Shown piece by piece: positions 5,112 to 5,885 of a DNA stretch of 5,885 bases. Within the stretch, counting starts at the first letter, position 1; every line of letters starts with the position of its first letter. The notes under the pieces were generated by a model that searched no databases, was not told the origin of the DNA, and saw only the letters and a list, made by a program, of their open reading frames with translations. The translations under genes and the position numbers were made by a program. This DNA is from Thermoplasmata archaeon (lineage in GTDB: Archaea > Thermoplasmatota > Thermoplasmata > Lutacidiplasmatales > UBA184): contig JASHYB010000166.1 in assembly GCA_030043255.1 (NCBI GenBank), forward strand, positions 1 to 5,885, given 5' to 3'.

Positions 5112-5819
5112 CGTGTGCGGCCGGTGCGCCTCCTCGACGTGGCGGCGGAAGCCGTGACCGATGCCGACGATCATGAGGATCCAGGTCAGCTCGGCGACGA
5201 GGGGGGAGGCGAAGGCGATCCCGACCGACGCGAAGAAGACCCCGACCTTGACGATCTGGCCGTGCTCGGTCGCCCGGATCCATTCCGCGGGGAGGGACGG
5301 ACGCACGAGCCGATGGCCGTGGGTCGCGTGGTGCCAGAGGGCGAGCAGCGCGAGCCCGCCGAGGCCCTGGACCGCGGCGAAGATCGCGACCGCCAGCCGA
5401 CCGGAGATCGGACCGGGCTCGAGCGAGCTGGTCGAGTAGGCGAACAGCAGCGAGACCAGGAACGGCGTCACGGAGATGACGAGCAGGACGAACGAGTTGT
5501 AGCGGACGATCAGGCCGTCGTAGCGGACGATCGACGAGAAGAGCCGGTGGTGCGAGCCCCACCAGCCGGCGATGACGAAGAACGACAGGACGTAGCCGAT
5601 GAACGCCGGCTCCAGCTTGGCCAGGTACGACGTCAGCGCGGGCTCGGAGCTGACCCCGCTGACCTGCGGGAGCAGCAGCGTGACCGCGAGGAAGGTCAGC
5701 GAGAACGCGAAGACCCCGTCGCTCAGCGACAGCAGCCGGGTCAGGTCGGAGCCGGTACCGTCGATCCCCTCGAGCTGCGAGTGCGGATCGAGCGGGCGAT
5801 GCTCGTCGTCGCCGGCGAT
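5100..5819 (-). CDS. TMEM175/DUF1211-type six-helix membrane protein (putative potassium channel), with no canonical start codon
   Basis: The minus-strand frame ends at TAG (5100-5102) and is open back to a TGA at 5853-5855. Counting from an ATC at 5817-5819 gives 239 residues. The first helix carries R28-LLS-L32-S33-D34-GVFAFS, matching the family signature RxxxFSDGVFAIA with Phe replaced by Leu. Further helices are at about 73-89, 107-128, 142-162, 189-204 and 209-224, giving the six expected. WWGSHHRLF (86-94) matches the conserved W..HHRLF segment after helix 2. Prokaryotic members form tetrameric potassium-permeable channels; that role is inherited by family, not shown here. No ATG, GTG or TTG occurs in frame between the upstream stop and GTG 5471, which lies inside helix 3. 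A GTG 5471 start would lose the first two helices and the signature. ATC 5819 is chosen because GAGGGG lies seven bases upstream. A frameshift or base error near the 5' end is the main alternative. Confidence 0.8.
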   Translation of the reverse strand: MAGDDEHRPLDPHSQLEGIDGTGSDLTRLLSLSDGVFAFSLTFLAVTLLLPQVSGVSSEPALTSYLAKLEPAFIGYVLSFFVIAGWWGSHHRLFSSIVRYDGLIVRYNSFVLLVISVTPFLVSLLFAYSTSSLEPGPISGRLAVAIFAAVQGLGGLALLALWHHATHGHRLVRPSLPAEWIRATEHGQIVKVGVFFASVGIAFASPLVAELTWILMIVGIGHGFRRHVEEAHRPHTSRT

Positions 5820-5826
5820 GGGCTTT

Positions 5827-5832
5827 CCCCTC
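5827..5832 (-). promoter_or_regulatory. Shine-Dalgarno-like GAGGGG before the ATC codon of the TMEM175-like gene
   Basis: On the minus strand GAGGGG is followed by AAAGCCC and then ATC at 5819-5817, a normal spacing for a ribosome binding site. It is the only such site between the in-frame stop and the first helix, which is why the ATC is proposed as the start. Confidence 0.35.
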
Positions 5833-5885
5833 GGCGCCGTACGAGCCGGCGCTCAAGAGGTTGGCTCGCAGCGACCTCCGTCGGA

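Noticed and set aside
4879..5856. Minus-strand open frame from TTG 5856
   Set aside because: It is Arg/Ala/Pro-rich and out of frame with the six-helix TMEM175-like protein. It is a shadow, although its TTG could be the real start if a frameshift error exists near the 5' end.
1..5885. Mobile element, CRISPR array, tRNA or rRNA
   Set aside because: No transposase or integrase motifs, no regularly spaced repeats and no cloverleaf-like sequence were seen; the gaps between genes are all under 190 bases.

Overview
The window is a very GC-rich stretch with tightly packed single genes on both strands. It suggests an archaeon, most likely a GC-rich Thermoplasmata-type lineage. This is an inference from three things: rare AT-rich hexamers sit about 25 bases upstream of ATG codons, as in TATA-box and often leaderless archaeal promoters; there is a small double zinc-ribbon protein and a tandem C2H2 finger protein; and the one long-spaced Shine-Dalgarno start lies behind its own AT box. 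A GC-rich bacterium is not formally excluded.

Layout on the plus strand: the C-terminal part of a multi-pass membrane protein enters from the left edge (1-606). After a TTTAAA box comes a GltD-type FAD/iron-sulfur oxidoreductase (707-2140). A zinc-ribbon protein (2225-2563), a COG1926-type phosphoribosyltransferase (2619-3302) and GTP cyclohydrolase II (RibA, 3395-4105) follow in the same direction. RibA meets a minus-strand tandem C2H2 finger protein (4113-4358) tail to tail, 7 bases apart. Divergent from that gene, across a 188-base intergenic region, is a single-pass membrane-anchored protein (4547-5086). It meets a six-helix TMEM175/DUF1211-type channel-like protein on the minus strand (5100 to about 5819), again tail to tail.

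Functionally the window is mostly housekeeping: electron transfer and glutamate-synthase-like chemistry, the first step of riboflavin and (in archaea) F420 synthesis, small zinc proteins of regulatory type, and membrane proteins. No mobile element, CRISPR array, RNA gene or defence system is visible.

The points most worth a second look are these. The TMEM175-like gene has no ATG, GTG or TTG in frame upstream of its first helix, but does have an ATC preceded by a well-placed Shine-Dalgarno. A 10-codon upstream ORF ends in an ATGA overlap with the gltD-like start. A compound inverted repeat with a competing pairing partner lies directly before ribA. The Asp of the usual C-terminal 'GD' FAD motif is missing in the GltD-like protein.
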